Assembly (NCBI RefSeq): GCF_016820535.1
Contig: NZ_JADHDY010000005.1
Span: 167,996-231,995, forward strand
Direction of reading: 5' to 3'
Origin: Sporosarcina beigongshangi
Lineage (GTDB): Bacteria > Actinomycetota > Actinomycetes > Actinomycetales > Micrococcaceae
Length of the DNA stretch: 64,000 bases
Below the pieces are notes generated by a model that saw only the letters and a program-made list of their open reading frames with translations, searched no databases and had not been told where the DNA came from. Position 1 is the stretch's first letter. Every line of letters starts with the position of its first letter. Positions 1 through 8,684 of this stretch are shown here, piece after piece. The position numbers and the translations under genes were made by a program.

Positions 1-201
1 CCCCGTTGGCCCGACCCTGCACACCCCCAGCAGATGCACCTGGACGTGATGGTCGACAATGTCGAAACCGCCCATGGACGCGTCCTGGCCCTGGGAGCCT
101 CACGGTTGGGCGGCCCCGGCTCCCATGTCTACGCGGATCCGGCCGGCCACCCGTTCTGCCTCATTCCCCGGCCGGACTGGGCGGCACCCGTCGAGCCGTG
201 A
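1..201 (+). CDS. VOC-family (glyoxalase-like) protein, C-terminal part
   Basis: The window opens inside this gene; frame 1 is open from base 1 to a TGA at 199-201, giving 66 residues. The readable part holds the pattern of the last beta-alpha-beta-beta-beta unit of a vicinal oxygen chelate domain: MHLDVMVDN, then a helix ending GA, then DPAGHPFCLIP before a short tail. DPxGHPFCL is a hallmark of the glyoxalase-like subgroup common in Actinobacteria. Substrate and metal cannot be judged from the fragment. It converges on dgt with a 47-bp gap and no clear terminator hairpin. Confidence 0.75.
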   Translation, partial: PRWPDPAHPQQMHLDVMVDNVETAHGRVLALGASRLGGPGSHVYADPAGHPFCLIPRPDWAAPVEP

Positions 202-248
202 AGGACGCCGCAGGGATCGGTCTCCCCGCACTGTCCGCCGCGGGGTCG

Positions 249-1523
249 TTAGAGCAGTGTCCGCTCGGTGCCCACGAGCCGTTCGTGCAGCGCAAGGGCC
301 GACACATCGGTGAGCGAGGCGACCTGGTCGATGACCACCCGAAGCCGCGCATCGTCGTCGGCCGCGTCCCGCCAGTCCGCGGCAAACATGGTTTCCAGGT
401 GGGCGTCCCCGGTGGCGCTGAGCACGGCCACCAGCTCGCTGAGTATGTCCTGCTGGCGCTGGTAGATGGGTTGGCGGTGGTCGGTGGTCATGACAAAGGT
501 GGTGGCCAGGCCCTTCATGACGGCAATTTCCAGCATGGTTTCGTGGGGCACGACGACGTCGGCGGCATAGCGGCTGAGCCTGCCGGTGCCGTAGATGTCC
601 TGGGTGGCGGCGACGGCGCTCTGGCAGAAGCGGCCGATCAGCTGGCTGGTCATGTCCTTCAGTGCGGCCATGGAGCGGCGGCTGCCGTCGGCGTGCCGGA
701 CCCAGACGCGGGTGGCTTCCAGCCTCTGCAGGGCGGCGTCAATTTCCGTGATGTCCACGGTGGGCAGGTACCACTGCTGCGTGTAGCCGAGGACACGGTT
801 GCGCTGGTCCCGGTTGGCCAGCCATTTCAGCTGCACATGCCCGGCAACGATGGCGTCCTCCACGTCGTGGACCGAGTAGGAGATGTCGTCGGAGAGGTCC
901 ATGACCTGCGCCTCGATGCACGTCCGGCCTTCGGGGGCACCCTCGCGCAGCCAGGTGAACACGGGGAGGTCGTCGATGTAGGCGCCAAACTTGCTGGTCC
1001 GCGAACCATCGATGAGCGGGGCATCGGCAGCCAGCCACGGGTACTTGGACGAGGCATCAAGGGAGGCGCGGGTCAGGTTCAGCCCGGCCGAACCGCCGTC
1101 GGCCGACAGGACCTTGGATTCCAGGCGGGTCAGCAGCCGCAGCGTCTGGGCGTTGCCCTCAAAGCCGCCGATCCCGTGCGAGAGGCCGTTGAGGACAGAC
1201 TCGCCGTTGTGGCCGAAGGGCGGGTGGCCGAGGTCGTGGGCCAGGCAGGCGGTGTCCACGACGTCGGGGTCGCAGCCCAGCGTGCGGCCCAGCTCCCGGC
1301 CTATCTGCGCCACCTCGAGGCTGTGCGTGAGGCGCGTGCGGACGAAGTCGTCGGTGTCCGGAGCCACCACCTGCGTCTTGGCGCCGAGCCGGCGCAGCGC
1401 GGAAGAGTGCAGCACACGGGCACGGTCGCGTTCGAAGACGGTCCGGAAGCTGGTCTTGGGCGCCTCCTGCACCCACCGCTGCTCGTCGTGGGCTTCGTAC
1501 ACTTGCTGCGAATCTGCTGACAT
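249..1523 (-). CDS. dgt: Deoxyguanosinetriphosphate triphosphohydrolase (dGTPase)
   Basis: HD-superfamily hydrolase of 424 residues that splits dGTP to deoxyguanosine and triphosphate in the cytoplasm, affecting dNTP balance. The metal-binding residues are visible: H67 in RLTHSLEVAQ, then H96-D97 in AHDLGHPPFGHNGE (H105 follows), with a downstream DLSDDISYSVHD block also typical of the family. I start it at the ATG giving MSADSQQVYEAHDEQRW; the open frame runs further upstream but there it overlaps dusB. It begins 37 bp after the dusB stop, so the two are probably co-transcribed, a pairing common in Actinobacteria. The length fits the dGTPase-like family. Confidence 0.93.
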   Translation of the reverse strand: MSADSQQVYEAHDEQRWVQEAPKTSFRTVFERDRARVLHSSALRRLGAKTQVVAPDTDDFVRTRLTHSLEVAQIGRELGRTLGCDPDVVDTACLAHDLGHPPFGHNGESVLNGLSHGIGGFEGNAQTLRLLTRLESKVLSADGGSAGLNLTRASLDASSKYPWLAADAPLIDGSRTSKFGAYIDDLPVFTWLREGAPEGRTCIEAQVMDLSDDISYSVHDVEDAIVAGHVQLKWLANRDQRNRVLGYTQQWYLPTVDITEIDAALQRLEATRVWVRHADGSRRSMAALKDMTSQLIGRFCQSAVAATQDIYGTGRLSRYAADVVVPHETMLEIAVMKGLATTFVMTTDHRQPIYQRQQDILSELVAVLSATGDAHLETMFAADWRDAADDDARLRVVIDQVASLTDVSALALHERLVGTERTLL

Positions 1524-1560
1524 GTTCCCCAGTTTAGGGCCAAGCCCCGACAGTGCGCTG

Positions 1561-2742
1561 TTACCCGCCGGAGGCGTCGATTTCCGCCCCGGCCAGCTCG
1601 GCACCTTCAGTGGAGCTGACGGTGCGGTTGTCCAGCCAGCCCGCCGGGAGTGCTGTGCGCTTGGGCGTGCCCGCACGGCCGCGGGGGCCCTCGGCATCAC
1701 TGCCGGGATACTCCCCCGACATGTCCAGCTGGTCCAGCAGCCCCCGCAGCACCTCAAGAGTGGGCACCGAGGCGAGCGCGGCGCGCAGGTCCCCACCCAC
1801 CACGTAGCCCTTGAAGTACCAGGCCATGTGCTTGCGGATGTCGCGCAGGGCCTTGTTTTCGTCGTCGAAGGTGTCAACGAGCAGCTCGGCGTGGCGGTAC
1901 ACGGCGGCGGAAACCTCGGCCATGCCGGGCTTCAGGCGGGTGTCGCTGCCCTCGAAGGCGGCCATGAGGTCGCCGAACAGCCAGGGGCGTCCCTGGCAGC
2001 CGCGGCCCACCACCACGCCGTCCACGCCTGTCTGCCGGACCATGGCGATGGCGTCCTCGGCGCTCCAGATGTCGCCGTTGCCCAGGACGGGGACGTCCGG
2101 AAGGGCCTCGCGCAGGCGGGCGATGGCGTCCCAGTCGGCCTTGCCCGAGTAGAACTGGTTGGCGGTGCGCCCGTGCAGTGCCACCGCAGCCACACCGGCG
2201 TCGCGCGCAATGCGCCCGGCCTCCAGGTAGGTCAGGTGGTCCTCGTCGATGCCCTTGCGCATCTTGATGGTCAGCGGCAGCCCGCCGACGGAGGCCTCGC
2301 GCACGGCGGTCTGGACGATGTCCGTGAACAGGTCCAGCTTCCAGGGCAGCGCCGCGCCGCCGCCACGGCGGGTGACCTTGGCCACAGGGCAGCCGAAGTT
2401 CAGGTCGATGTGGTCCGCATGGTCTTCCTCGACCAGCATGCGCACAGCCTTGCCCACTGTTTCGGGGTCCACGCCGTAGAGCTGGACGGAGCGGATCTGC
2501 TCGTCCGGATCGTGGCTGATAAGCCGCATCGATTCCGGCGTGCGCTCCACCAGGGCGCGTGAGGTCACCATCTCGGAGACAAACACTCCCCCGCCGTGTT
2601 CGCGGCACAGCCGGCGGAACGCCGTGTTGGTGATCCCGGCCATGGGCGCGAGCACCACCGGGGTTTCCACGGTGATGTTGCCAAGTTTCAGGGGCGGGAG
2701 GTCCAGCTTGGTGTCGCTGGCGGGGATATCTGTAACAGTCAC
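1561..2742 (-). CDS. dusB: tRNA-dihydrouridine synthase B
   Basis: Flavoenzyme that reduces uridine to dihydrouridine in tRNA D-loops. The 393-residue protein starts at GTG (MTVTDIPAS) and shows the FMN TIM-barrel signatures: VVLAPMAGITNTAFR near residues 29-43, QLYG near 87-90, the catalytic cysteine C118 in HIDLNFGCPVAKV, the KMRKG strand, ALHGRTANQFYSG, GNGDIWS and VVVGRGCQGRPWLF. The order and spacing match DusB/NifR3. The C-terminal 40 residues are polar, poorly conserved-looking and probably disordered. It is followed by dgt on the same strand and is divergent from the ATPase gene at 2952. Confidence 0.95.
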   Translation of the reverse strand: MTVTDIPASDTKLDLPPLKLGNITVETPVVLAPMAGITNTAFRRLCREHGGGVFVSEMVTSRALVERTPESMRLISHDPDEQIRSVQLYGVDPETVGKAVRMLVEEDHADHIDLNFGCPVAKVTRRGGGAALPWKLDLFTDIVQTAVREASVGGLPLTIKMRKGIDEDHLTYLEAGRIARDAGVAAVALHGRTANQFYSGKADWDAIARLREALPDVPVLGNGDIWSAEDAIAMVRQTGVDGVVVGRGCQGRPWLFGDLMAAFEGSDTRLKPGMAEVSAAVYRHAELLVDTFDDENKALRDIRKHMAWYFKGYVVGGDLRAALASVPTLEVLRGLLDQLDMSGEYPGSDAEGPRGRAGTPKRTALPAGWLDNRTVSSTEGAELAGAEIDASGG

Positions 2743-2889
2743 CGTCCAATTCTCTCAAACCCGGCCCACTTAAGCCCACTCCTTGACCTCCGGACGCCAG
2801 CGACACGCCGCGCGGGGGCCGCTGCGCGTGAACAACATCACGGCCGCAGCCTTCCCAGCGGAGTTACGCCGGCCCTTCGATGTTGTTAG

Positions 2890-2903
2890 ACTGACTGGTC
2901 AGT
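2890..2903. promoter_or_regulatory. Palindromic operator, probably for the TetR regulator at 6197
   Basis: ACTGACTGGTCAGT is a perfect inverted repeat of 6-bp arms with a 2-bp spacer. It lies about 50 bp upstream of the GTG start of the ATPase gene in the dusB/ATPase intergenic region. Short GACTGACTGGTCAGT-like dyads are typical TetR-family targets, and the operon encodes a TetR protein two genes downstream. The link between this site and that protein is inference. Confidence 0.6.
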
Positions 2904-2951
2904 ACAAAGAATCCGGAGCGGCTCCGCCCTCCCCCGACAAAAGGACACCCT

Positions 2952-3740
2952 GTGCAGCTACAGGACACGCAAATCCACGCCGGCAAGCTGGCGCTGTCCG
3001 CAGGCCGCGGCCCCGTCTACGGCCCGCTGACCTTCACCCTCGACGGCGGGCTGTCCGTCCTGCGCGGCGATCCCGGCAGCGGGCGCACCTCGCTGCTGCT
3101 CACCCTGGCCGGGCGCATGAAGCACGACGCCGGGTCCCTCACCGTGGGCGGACTGCCCCTGCCCCGCAACCTCCGTTCCGTGCAAAAGGCCACCGCCATC
3201 GCAGGCTTCGCCGGCATCGATGAACTGGAACAGTCCGTCACCGTGGCGGCGGCACTGCGTGAACGCCGGGCCTGGCTCTCACCATGGTGGAAGGTGGTCC
3301 GCACACCCAACGACGTGGAGGTGGCAGCCCTCTGCGCTGACGTCTTTGGCGCCGAGCCCATCCCCCGCGCCGACACCGTCATTTGGGACCTGGACGAAAC
3401 CCAGCACTTCCTGCTCCGCCTCACGCTGGCCCTGATGTCCGGCCCCAAGATGCTGTTCGTGGACGACGTCGAGCAGCTCCGCAGCGGCGAAGCCCGCGCA
3501 GCCGTCTGGGAGCGGCTGGCCCACATCAGCCGCGGCAGCACCGCCGTCGTGGTGTCCGCATCGACCTGGGACGCACAGCTGTGGAGCGAGCTGGACATCG
3601 CCCCGGCGCTGGTGGACCTCAATGAATCCCGCGCCCGCGGCGCCGCCGAAGCCGACACTGAAGAAACAGACGCCGACGGGCCGGAAACCGCCGCAACAGA
3701 CCCCGCCGCCACTTCCCTTTTGAAGGAGCTCATCCCGTGA
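2952..3740 (+). CDS. ABC-type ATPase-like protein with degenerate nucleotide-binding motifs
   Basis: A 262-residue cytoplasmic protein with the outline of an ABC ATPase: an N-terminal beta region, then a Walker A loop at residues 39-47, GDPGSGRTS. The invariant lysine is replaced by arginine (R45). The Walker B strand MLFVDDV near 166-172 ends in Asp-Asp instead of Asp-Glu, and no LSGGQ signature is visible between them. The last 40 residues are acidic and low complexity. Start is GTG at 2952 with AAAAGGA six bases upstream. The stop overlaps the GTG start of the YhgE gene by 4 bp, so the two are translationally coupled. It may be an accessory or regulatory NTPase for that membrane protein; whether it hydrolyses ATP is open. 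Confidence 0.7.
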   Translation: MQLQDTQIHAGKLALSAGRGPVYGPLTFTLDGGLSVLRGDPGSGRTSLLLTLAGRMKHDAGSLTVGGLPLPRNLRSVQKATAIAGFAGIDELEQSVTVAAALRERRAWLSPWWKVVRTPNDVEVAALCADVFGAEPIPRADTVIWDLDETQHFLLRLTLALMSGPKMLFVDDVEQLRSGEARAAVWERLAHISRGSTAVVVSASTWDAQLWSELDIAPALVDLNESRARGAAEADTEETDADGPETAATDPAATSLLKELIP

Positions 3741-6085
3741 TTGCCTTTCTGTCCTCCGGCACGGAGCTGAGCCGCTTCAAGCGCGGCAAGCTGCCCAAGA
3801 TCGCGGTTGCGGTCATGCTGTTCATCCCGCTCATCTATGGAGCCCTCTACCTATGGGCATTCCAGGCCCCGGACAAGCACATGAACGAGCTGCCCGTGGC
3901 GCTGGTCAACGCGGATGCCGGCGCCCAGCGCGACGGCGCGGCCGTGCATGCCGGCGACGACCTCGCCTCCGAGCTCATGGCCGGCATGGACCTGAAATGG
4001 GAGCAGACGGATGCCGAAACCGCCGCTGCAGGCGTCGCTGACGGCACGTACTACTTTGCCCTGACCATCCCTGCCGATTTCTCCGCCAACGCCGTCTCCG
4101 TGGGAACCGACACGCCCGCCCAGACCCAGCTGGACGTGGAGTTCAACGACTCCAACAGCTTCCTCTCCAGCGTTTTGGGCAAGCAGGCCATGGCGCAGGT
4201 GCAGGACGCAGTGGCCAACCAGCTGGGTGAGCAGACCTCCTCGGCGCTGCTGCTGGGCCTGCACGACGCCGGTGCCGGACTCCGTGCTGCTGCGGACGGT
4301 TCCGCCCAGGTCACCTCGGGCATCGACGCGGCCAAGGCCGGCGCCGGTGAGCTCGTGGTGGGCATGAACGACCTCGCCTCCGGCTCGCTGACGCTCAAGG
4401 ACGGTGCCTGGCAGTTGTCGCAGGGCGCGTCCTCCCTGTCCGCGGGCGTGGGATCACTGTCCGCAGGGGCCGACACCCTGAACACGGGAGCCTCCGCACT
4501 CGCCGGCGGCTCCACGTCCCTTGCCGACGGCGTTGCCTCCCTGGACACCGGTGCGGCGTCCCTCGCCGACGGCACAGGCACGCTCGCGGCCGGCAGCTCC
4601 GAGCTGTCCACCGCCCTGAACAACGCCGTGCCCGGCGCCCAGCAGCTGAAGGAGGGTGCGGCGTCGCTCTCCGGCAGCGCCGGCACCCTGTCTGCAGGGG
4701 CCTCATCGCTGGCGGAGTCCGCCACCACGCTGGCCACCGGCGCCGACGGCGTCTCCGCCGGTGCAGCCGCCACCCAGGAACAGCTGGCGGCACTCATCGC
4801 CGGGGTCCAGGGCATGCCTGCCGAAACACCTGCGAGCGCCCTGCTGGAGAACCTGAAGGCCCTGCAGGACCAGGCAGTCACGCCGCTGGCACAGGGTGCA
4901 CAGCAGCTGGCCGCCGGTGCCGCGCAGCTGTCGAACGACGGCGCCGCCCCCCTCGCGGCGGGCGCAAGTCAGCTGGCCGCAGGCGCCACCACCGTCTCCT
5001 CCGGTGTGGACACGCTGGCCGGCGGAGTTTCCGACGCCGCGGCGGGTGCCGCCAAGGTGTCCGAGGGTGCCGCAGCCGTGAACACGGGAGCCTCGGCGCT
5101 GTCCGAGGGTGCCAAAACAGCCTCCGCAGGCGCTGCGGACCTCGCCGCCGGTGCGGGAAGGCTCTCCAGCGGTGCCGCCGAGCTGGCCGCTGGCGCCGGT
5201 ACCGCCGCGTCCGGGGCACAGTCCCTGGCCGACGGCGCCGGAACCCTCAGCAACGGCACCTCCGTACTGGCCGACGGCACGGGCAAGCTGCTCGCCGGCG
5301 GCACCACGCTGGCCGACGGGGCGGACAAGCTCTCCACCGGCAGCCACGAACTGACCGACAAGCTGGCGGAGGGCGGCGCCGCCGTCCCCAACGATCCGGC
5401 CGAACTGCAGGCACAAAAGTCCGCGGTGCTGGCCAGCCCGGTGGTGGTGGACCAGCAGTGGTCCAACGAGTCCGGCAGCTTTGGTGAGGGCTTTGCCCCG
5501 TTCTTCATTGCCCTGGCCACGTTTGTTGGTGCGCTCATCTCCTGGCTGCTGCTGCGGGCATTGCCCACGCGTGCCCTGGCAGCGGGTGCCACCGGCATCC
5601 GTGCCGCGCTGACCGGCCTACTGCCGGCGCTGGCGATCGGCCTGGGCCAGGTGCTCATCATGGTGGCCGTGCTGTTGTGGGGCCTTGACATGAAACCGGC
5701 CTACCCAGTTGCCATGGCCGGGTTCATCTACCTGACCACCGTGGCGTTCCTGGCCCTGCAGCAGATGTTCATCATCGTGTTTGGCACGGCCGCCGGGCGC
5801 GTGCTGTCACTGGTGCTGCTGATGCTGCAGCTGAGCTCCTCCGGCGGCACCTACCCCGTGGAGACCACGCCGGGATTCTTCCAGGCGATCCACCCCTACA
5901 TGCCGGCCAGCTATGTGGTCAGCGGACTTAGGGAGTTGATGACCGGTGGAATAGACTCCCGGTTGTGGACATCGGTGGTGTTCCTGGCCGTCCTGGCGGT
6001 GGCATCCGTTGCCATCAGTGCCTTCAGCGCCGGCCGCCAGCGGGTCTTCACCATCAAGCGCCTGCATCCCGAACTGGAAATGTAG
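3737..6085 (+). CDS. YhgE/Pip-domain membrane protein with long Ala/Gly/Ser heptad-like repeat
   Basis: A 782-residue membrane protein. A single hydrophobic segment near residues 17-40 (KIAVAVMLFIPLIYGALYLW) precedes an extracytoplasmic domain with the YhgE opening motif LPVALVNADAGAQ. Residues about 175-545 are a highly repetitive region built on units like LAAGAxxLSxGA, predicted helical or coiled. The C-terminus from about 580 carries five or six membrane spans with short loops, the ABC2-like half of Pip proteins. Known relatives are the phage infection protein Pip of Lactococcus and EsaA/YueB surface proteins; many are linked to transport or envelope functions. It is coupled to the ATPase upstream and followed by a TetR gene. 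Cargo is unknown. Confidence 0.88.
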   Translation: MIAFLSSGTELSRFKRGKLPKIAVAVMLFIPLIYGALYLWAFQAPDKHMNELPVALVNADAGAQRDGAAVHAGDDLASELMAGMDLKWEQTDAETAAAGVADGTYYFALTIPADFSANAVSVGTDTPAQTQLDVEFNDSNSFLSSVLGKQAMAQVQDAVANQLGEQTSSALLLGLHDAGAGLRAAADGSAQVTSGIDAAKAGAGELVVGMNDLASGSLTLKDGAWQLSQGASSLSAGVGSLSAGADTLNTGASALAGGSTSLADGVASLDTGAASLADGTGTLAAGSSELSTALNNAVPGAQQLKEGAASLSGSAGTLSAGASSLAESATTLATGADGVSAGAAATQEQLAALIAGVQGMPAETPASALLENLKALQDQAVTPLAQGAQQLAAGAAQLSNDGAAPLAAGASQLAAGATTVSSGVDTLAGGVSDAAAGAAKVSEGAAAVNTGASALSEGAKTASAGAADLAAGAGRLSSGAAELAAGAGTAASGAQSLADGAGTLSNGTSVLADGTGKLLAGGTTLADGADKLSTGSHELTDKLAEGGAAVPNDPAELQAQKSAVLASPVVVDQQWSNESGSFGEGFAPFFIALATFVGALISWLLLRALPTRALAAGATGIRAALTGLLPALAIGLGQVLIMVAVLLWGLDMKPAYPVAMAGFIYLTTVAFLALQQMFIIVFGTAAGRVLSLVLLMLQLSSSGGTYPVETTPGFFQAIHPYMPASYVVSGLRELMTGGIDSRLWTSVVFLAVLAVASVAISAFSAGRQRVFTIKRLHPELEM

Positions 6086-6103
6086 GCACCTGCCGCGGGC
6101 CCG

Positions 6104-6137
6104 GCCCGCCGCGCGCAGCCAACGGCGCGCGGCGGGC
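6104..6137 (+). terminator. GC-rich hairpin between the YhgE and TetR genes
   Basis: A 13-bp perfect stem, GCCCGCCGCGCGC pairing with GCGCGCGGCGGGC around an 8-nt loop. It lies 18 bp after the YhgE stop. No T-run follows, so it may act as an attenuator or mRNA stabiliser rather than a strong terminator. Confidence 0.5.
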
Positions 6138-6196
6138 TCTCCGCCGTCGTCCGTCTCTTGTCAGCATGCCATTCAACCGCAAACCCAAGGAGCACC

Positions 6197-6769
6197 GTGC
6201 CTCGCATTTCGCCCACCAAACAGGCCATTCTGGCCGCCGCCCTGGAGCTTGGCGCGCAGAACGGGATTTCCGGGACCACCATGGACGAGGTGGCTGAGCG
6301 AGCCGGGGTGGCGAAGGGCAGCGTCTACTACAACTTTTCCTCCAAGGACAAGCTGTTTGAGGAGCTGCTGACGGCGGGTGTGGGGCGGCTGTCGGACACG
6401 CTGCGGGAGGCCCGCGAATCGGCGGGAGGCTTTGGCTCGGTGGAGGCGATGGTGCGCGGCATGCTGGCGCTGATCGCGGAGAACCAGTCGCTGGCCAAGC
6501 TCATGGCTGCGGAAATTTTCCGCACCGACCGGGTGTGGCAGAACGCCGTTCAGGTGCTGCGGCGCGAGGCCGTGGGCGAGATCGCCGACGCGCTGGAGCC
6601 GCTGGTTCCTGCCGGGACCACGCCGGGCGCCCGGCTGCTGATGGCCGGCGGCATTTTCGGCGCCACCCTGGTGGGCGGGCTGGAATGGCTGCTGTTCAGC
6701 CCCGAAACGCCCTCCGACGACGTTGCCGCAGCCATCCTCTTCACCTTCTCCGGCGGGCTCGCCGCCTGA
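6197..6769 (+). CDS. TetR/AcrR-family transcriptional regulator
   Basis: A 190-residue TetR-type repressor. The N-terminal helix-turn-helix is clear: AILAAALELGAQNGISGTTM, then DEVAERAGVAKGSVYYNFSSKDKLFEELL. The remaining 140 residues form the variable helical ligand-binding/dimerisation domain. I choose the GTG at 6197 because AAGGAG lies six bases upstream; a TTG further upstream (6158) lacks a ribosome site and adds a non-conserved tail. It is the last gene of the ATPase/YhgE unit and probably represses it through the palindrome at 2890-2903, being relieved by a small hydrophobic ligand. Ligand unknown. Confidence 0.9.
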   Translation: MPRISPTKQAILAAALELGAQNGISGTTMDEVAERAGVAKGSVYYNFSSKDKLFEELLTAGVGRLSDTLREARESAGGFGSVEAMVRGMLALIAENQSLAKLMAAEIFRTDRVWQNAVQVLRREAVGEIADALEPLVPAGTTPGARLLMAGGIFGATLVGGLEWLLFSPETPSDDVAAAILFTFSGGLAA

Positions 6770-6789
6770 CCCCGCCTGGTCGCGGGGTC
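6768..6789. terminator. Hairpin between convergent TetR and mgtE genes
   Basis: GACCCCGC pairs with GCGGGGTC around a 6-nt loop. It begins within the TetR stop codon and sits 41 bp from the mgtE stop, the expected place for a shared terminator. It lacks a T-run. Confidence 0.45.
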
Positions 6790-6830
6790 GCGGGCGCCGG
6801 GTCAGGGGCCGCCGTTTCGGGGACGCCGGA

Positions 6831-8189
6831 TCAGAGGCCCAGGACGGCCGTGGCGATGAGGAAGTAGATGATCAGCCCGGCCGCATCCACAAAGGTGGAG
6901 ATGAACGGGTTGGAGAACACGGCCGGGTCGGCCTTGACGGCCTTGCCCAACAGCGGCATGAGCCCGCCAATGCTCGCCGCCATGGTGCACACGCCCAGCA
7001 GGGTCAGCCCGATGACCAGCCCGATCGGCACGGTAAACGCGATGGACGCGATGGTGAAGCCGAGTGTTCCAAGCAACAGGCCCAGGAAGGCGCCCACCCG
7101 CACCTCGCGGGCGAACACCTTGAACACGTCGCGCGGCCGCACGTCGCCCAGGGCCAGTGCGCGGGTGATGGTGGTGGCGGCCTGGTTTCCGGTGTTTCCG
7201 CCCGTGCCAATCAGCAGCGGGATGAAAAGGGACAGCACCACCTGCTGCTCGAGGGTGGCCTCGAACGCGCCAATGACCTGGACCGTCAGGGTCGCCCCCA
7301 GCGCCAACACCAGCAGCCAGACAACGCGGGCCCGGACGATGGTGCCGACCGGGGTGGCGAGGTAGGGCCGGCGCAGCGGCTCGGTGCCCCCGGAGCGGGC
7401 GGCATCCTCGGTTTCGGCATCCTCAAGAATCTGCAGCGCGTCGTCGACTGTCAGGATGCCCACCAGCCGGTCCTCGGCGTCAACAATGGGCAGGGCCAGG
7501 ACCTTGGCGTCGGCGCAGTACCGGGCTGCCTCCTCGGCGTCCTCGGTGGCGGGAACGCTCAGCGGCGACTTCATGATGTCGGCAACCAGCAGCGATTCAT
7601 CGGCCCTGAGCACATCGCGGAGGGAAACAACCCCCACAAGGTGGCGGCCGCCGTCGGTCACGGGGATGGTGTAGACGCTCTCGGCATCATCAAGCTGCGT
7701 GCGGACCCGGGCAAAGGTTTCCCCCACCGTCAGCATGGGGTGGGTGGTGATGAACTCCGGGCTCATGACGCGACCCACGGAACGCTGCGGGTAGCCCAGC
7801 ACTGTGCTGGTGAGCGCCCGTTCCTTGGCGTCCAGGCCGGAGATCAGTCGGTGCGCGACGGTGGCGGGCAGCTCATCAAGCAGGGCCACGCGGTCATCCG
7901 GGCTGAGCTGCTCGAAGACCTCGGCGACATCGGCCTCCTTCAGGCCGGACACAAGGTCGGCCTGAAGCGCCGCATCAAGGCGCTCGAAGACCTCGATGGC
8001 ACGGTCCTTCGGCAGGGTCCGGTAGGCCACCGCCCGGTCCGTGGTGCCCAGCCGTTCCAGCTGTTCCAGGATTTCAGAGGTGTTCAGGGGCGCCAGCGCC
8101 TGCGAAATGCCGGTCAGGTCATGCTGGCCCAGGGCCTTGGCCAGCAGTTCGGCGCTGTCGTCAAAAGTCTGGACGGGGTACTTGATCAT
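6831..8189 (-). CDS. mgtE: Magnesium transporter MgtE
   Basis: A 452-residue Mg2+ channel/transporter. The order of domains is classical: an N-terminal superhelical MgtE_N domain (about 20-125, with SPDDRVALLDELP), two CBS domains (about 130-250, e.g. VTDGGRHLVGVVSLRDVL and IVDAEDRLVGILTVDDAL), a plug helix, and five membrane spans from about residue 285. The selectivity region GTGGNTGNQAATTI near 330-343 matches the MgtE pore motif. Length equals the family norm. The ATG at 8189 has GGAGGG upstream. The protein gates by binding intracellular Mg2+ in the N-terminal and CBS domains. A 495-bp gene-free leader lies upstream and may hold a regulatory RNA. Confidence 0.96.
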   Translation of the reverse strand: MIKYPVQTFDDSAELLAKALGQHDLTGISQALAPLNTSEILEQLERLGTTDRAVAYRTLPKDRAIEVFERLDAALQADLVSGLKEADVAEVFEQLSPDDRVALLDELPATVAHRLISGLDAKERALTSTVLGYPQRSVGRVMSPEFITTHPMLTVGETFARVRTQLDDAESVYTIPVTDGGRHLVGVVSLRDVLRADESLLVADIMKSPLSVPATEDAEEAARYCADAKVLALPIVDAEDRLVGILTVDDALQILEDAETEDAARSGGTEPLRRPYLATPVGTIVRARVVWLLVLALGATLTVQVIGAFEATLEQQVVLSLFIPLLIGTGGNTGNQAATTITRALALGDVRPRDVFKVFAREVRVGAFLGLLLGTLGFTIASIAFTVPIGLVIGLTLLGVCTMAASIGGLMPLLGKAVKADPAVFSNPFISTFVDAAGLIIYFLIATAVLGL

Positions 8190-8684
8190 GGTCCGGGTCC
8201 CTCCGGTGGGGGCACACGCAGGCCGGCCCCGAGGTGTACCGCCGCGTCACTGCGGGGAAAATTCGGGGTTGGGCGGTGTGCCAAAAATGGGCGTGGGCGT
8301 GGTGCGCGATACCGCAACCGCGTGAACCGCATGCCGTTGAATGCCGTGAATCCCGGTGCATTGGAACCGGCCCCATGTTTTTCGTCAAAGGGGCGGGCGC
8401 CGGCGTCTATCGGGAGGCTGCATCCAGGAGGTCTGGGCGGGGCTCGCGCGGTGCGGTAGATCGACTATGTCCGTCTTCCATGCGTGCGGCTCACCTCCAA
8501 CGTTAAGGCCCATCCCGGGCGTATTGATTGGCGCCAAATCCCGAATGATCAAGGAAAATGGCCCTTCTGCCATCCTAGGCCACCGCTGCGGCGATCCACG
8601 AATTGCCGGTCTACAGGACAGCCGGCGCACCTCCCATGCAAAGCGGCCATTGTGTTCCAGGCCGCACGGCCCTAAGAATGGAGC
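8190..8684 (-). promoter_or_regulatory. Long leader/intergenic region upstream of mgtE and the polyketide synthase
   Basis: No coding gene is supported here. On the minus strand, about 310-325 nt before the mgtE start, a stretch reads GTTGGAGGTGAGCCGC followed by GCATGGAAGACGG. This faintly recalls the opening box of the M-box (ykoK) Mg2+ riboswitch (GTTAGGTGAGGCTCC...GGA), but the later conserved M-box segments are not recognisable. Promoters for both divergent units must lie here; I could not assign boxes with confidence. Confidence 0.25.

Noticed and set aside
6..1520. A 504-codon open frame on the plus strand
   Set aside because: It is the antisense shadow of dgt; its translation is low-complexity and the minus-strand frame carries full HD-domain motifs.
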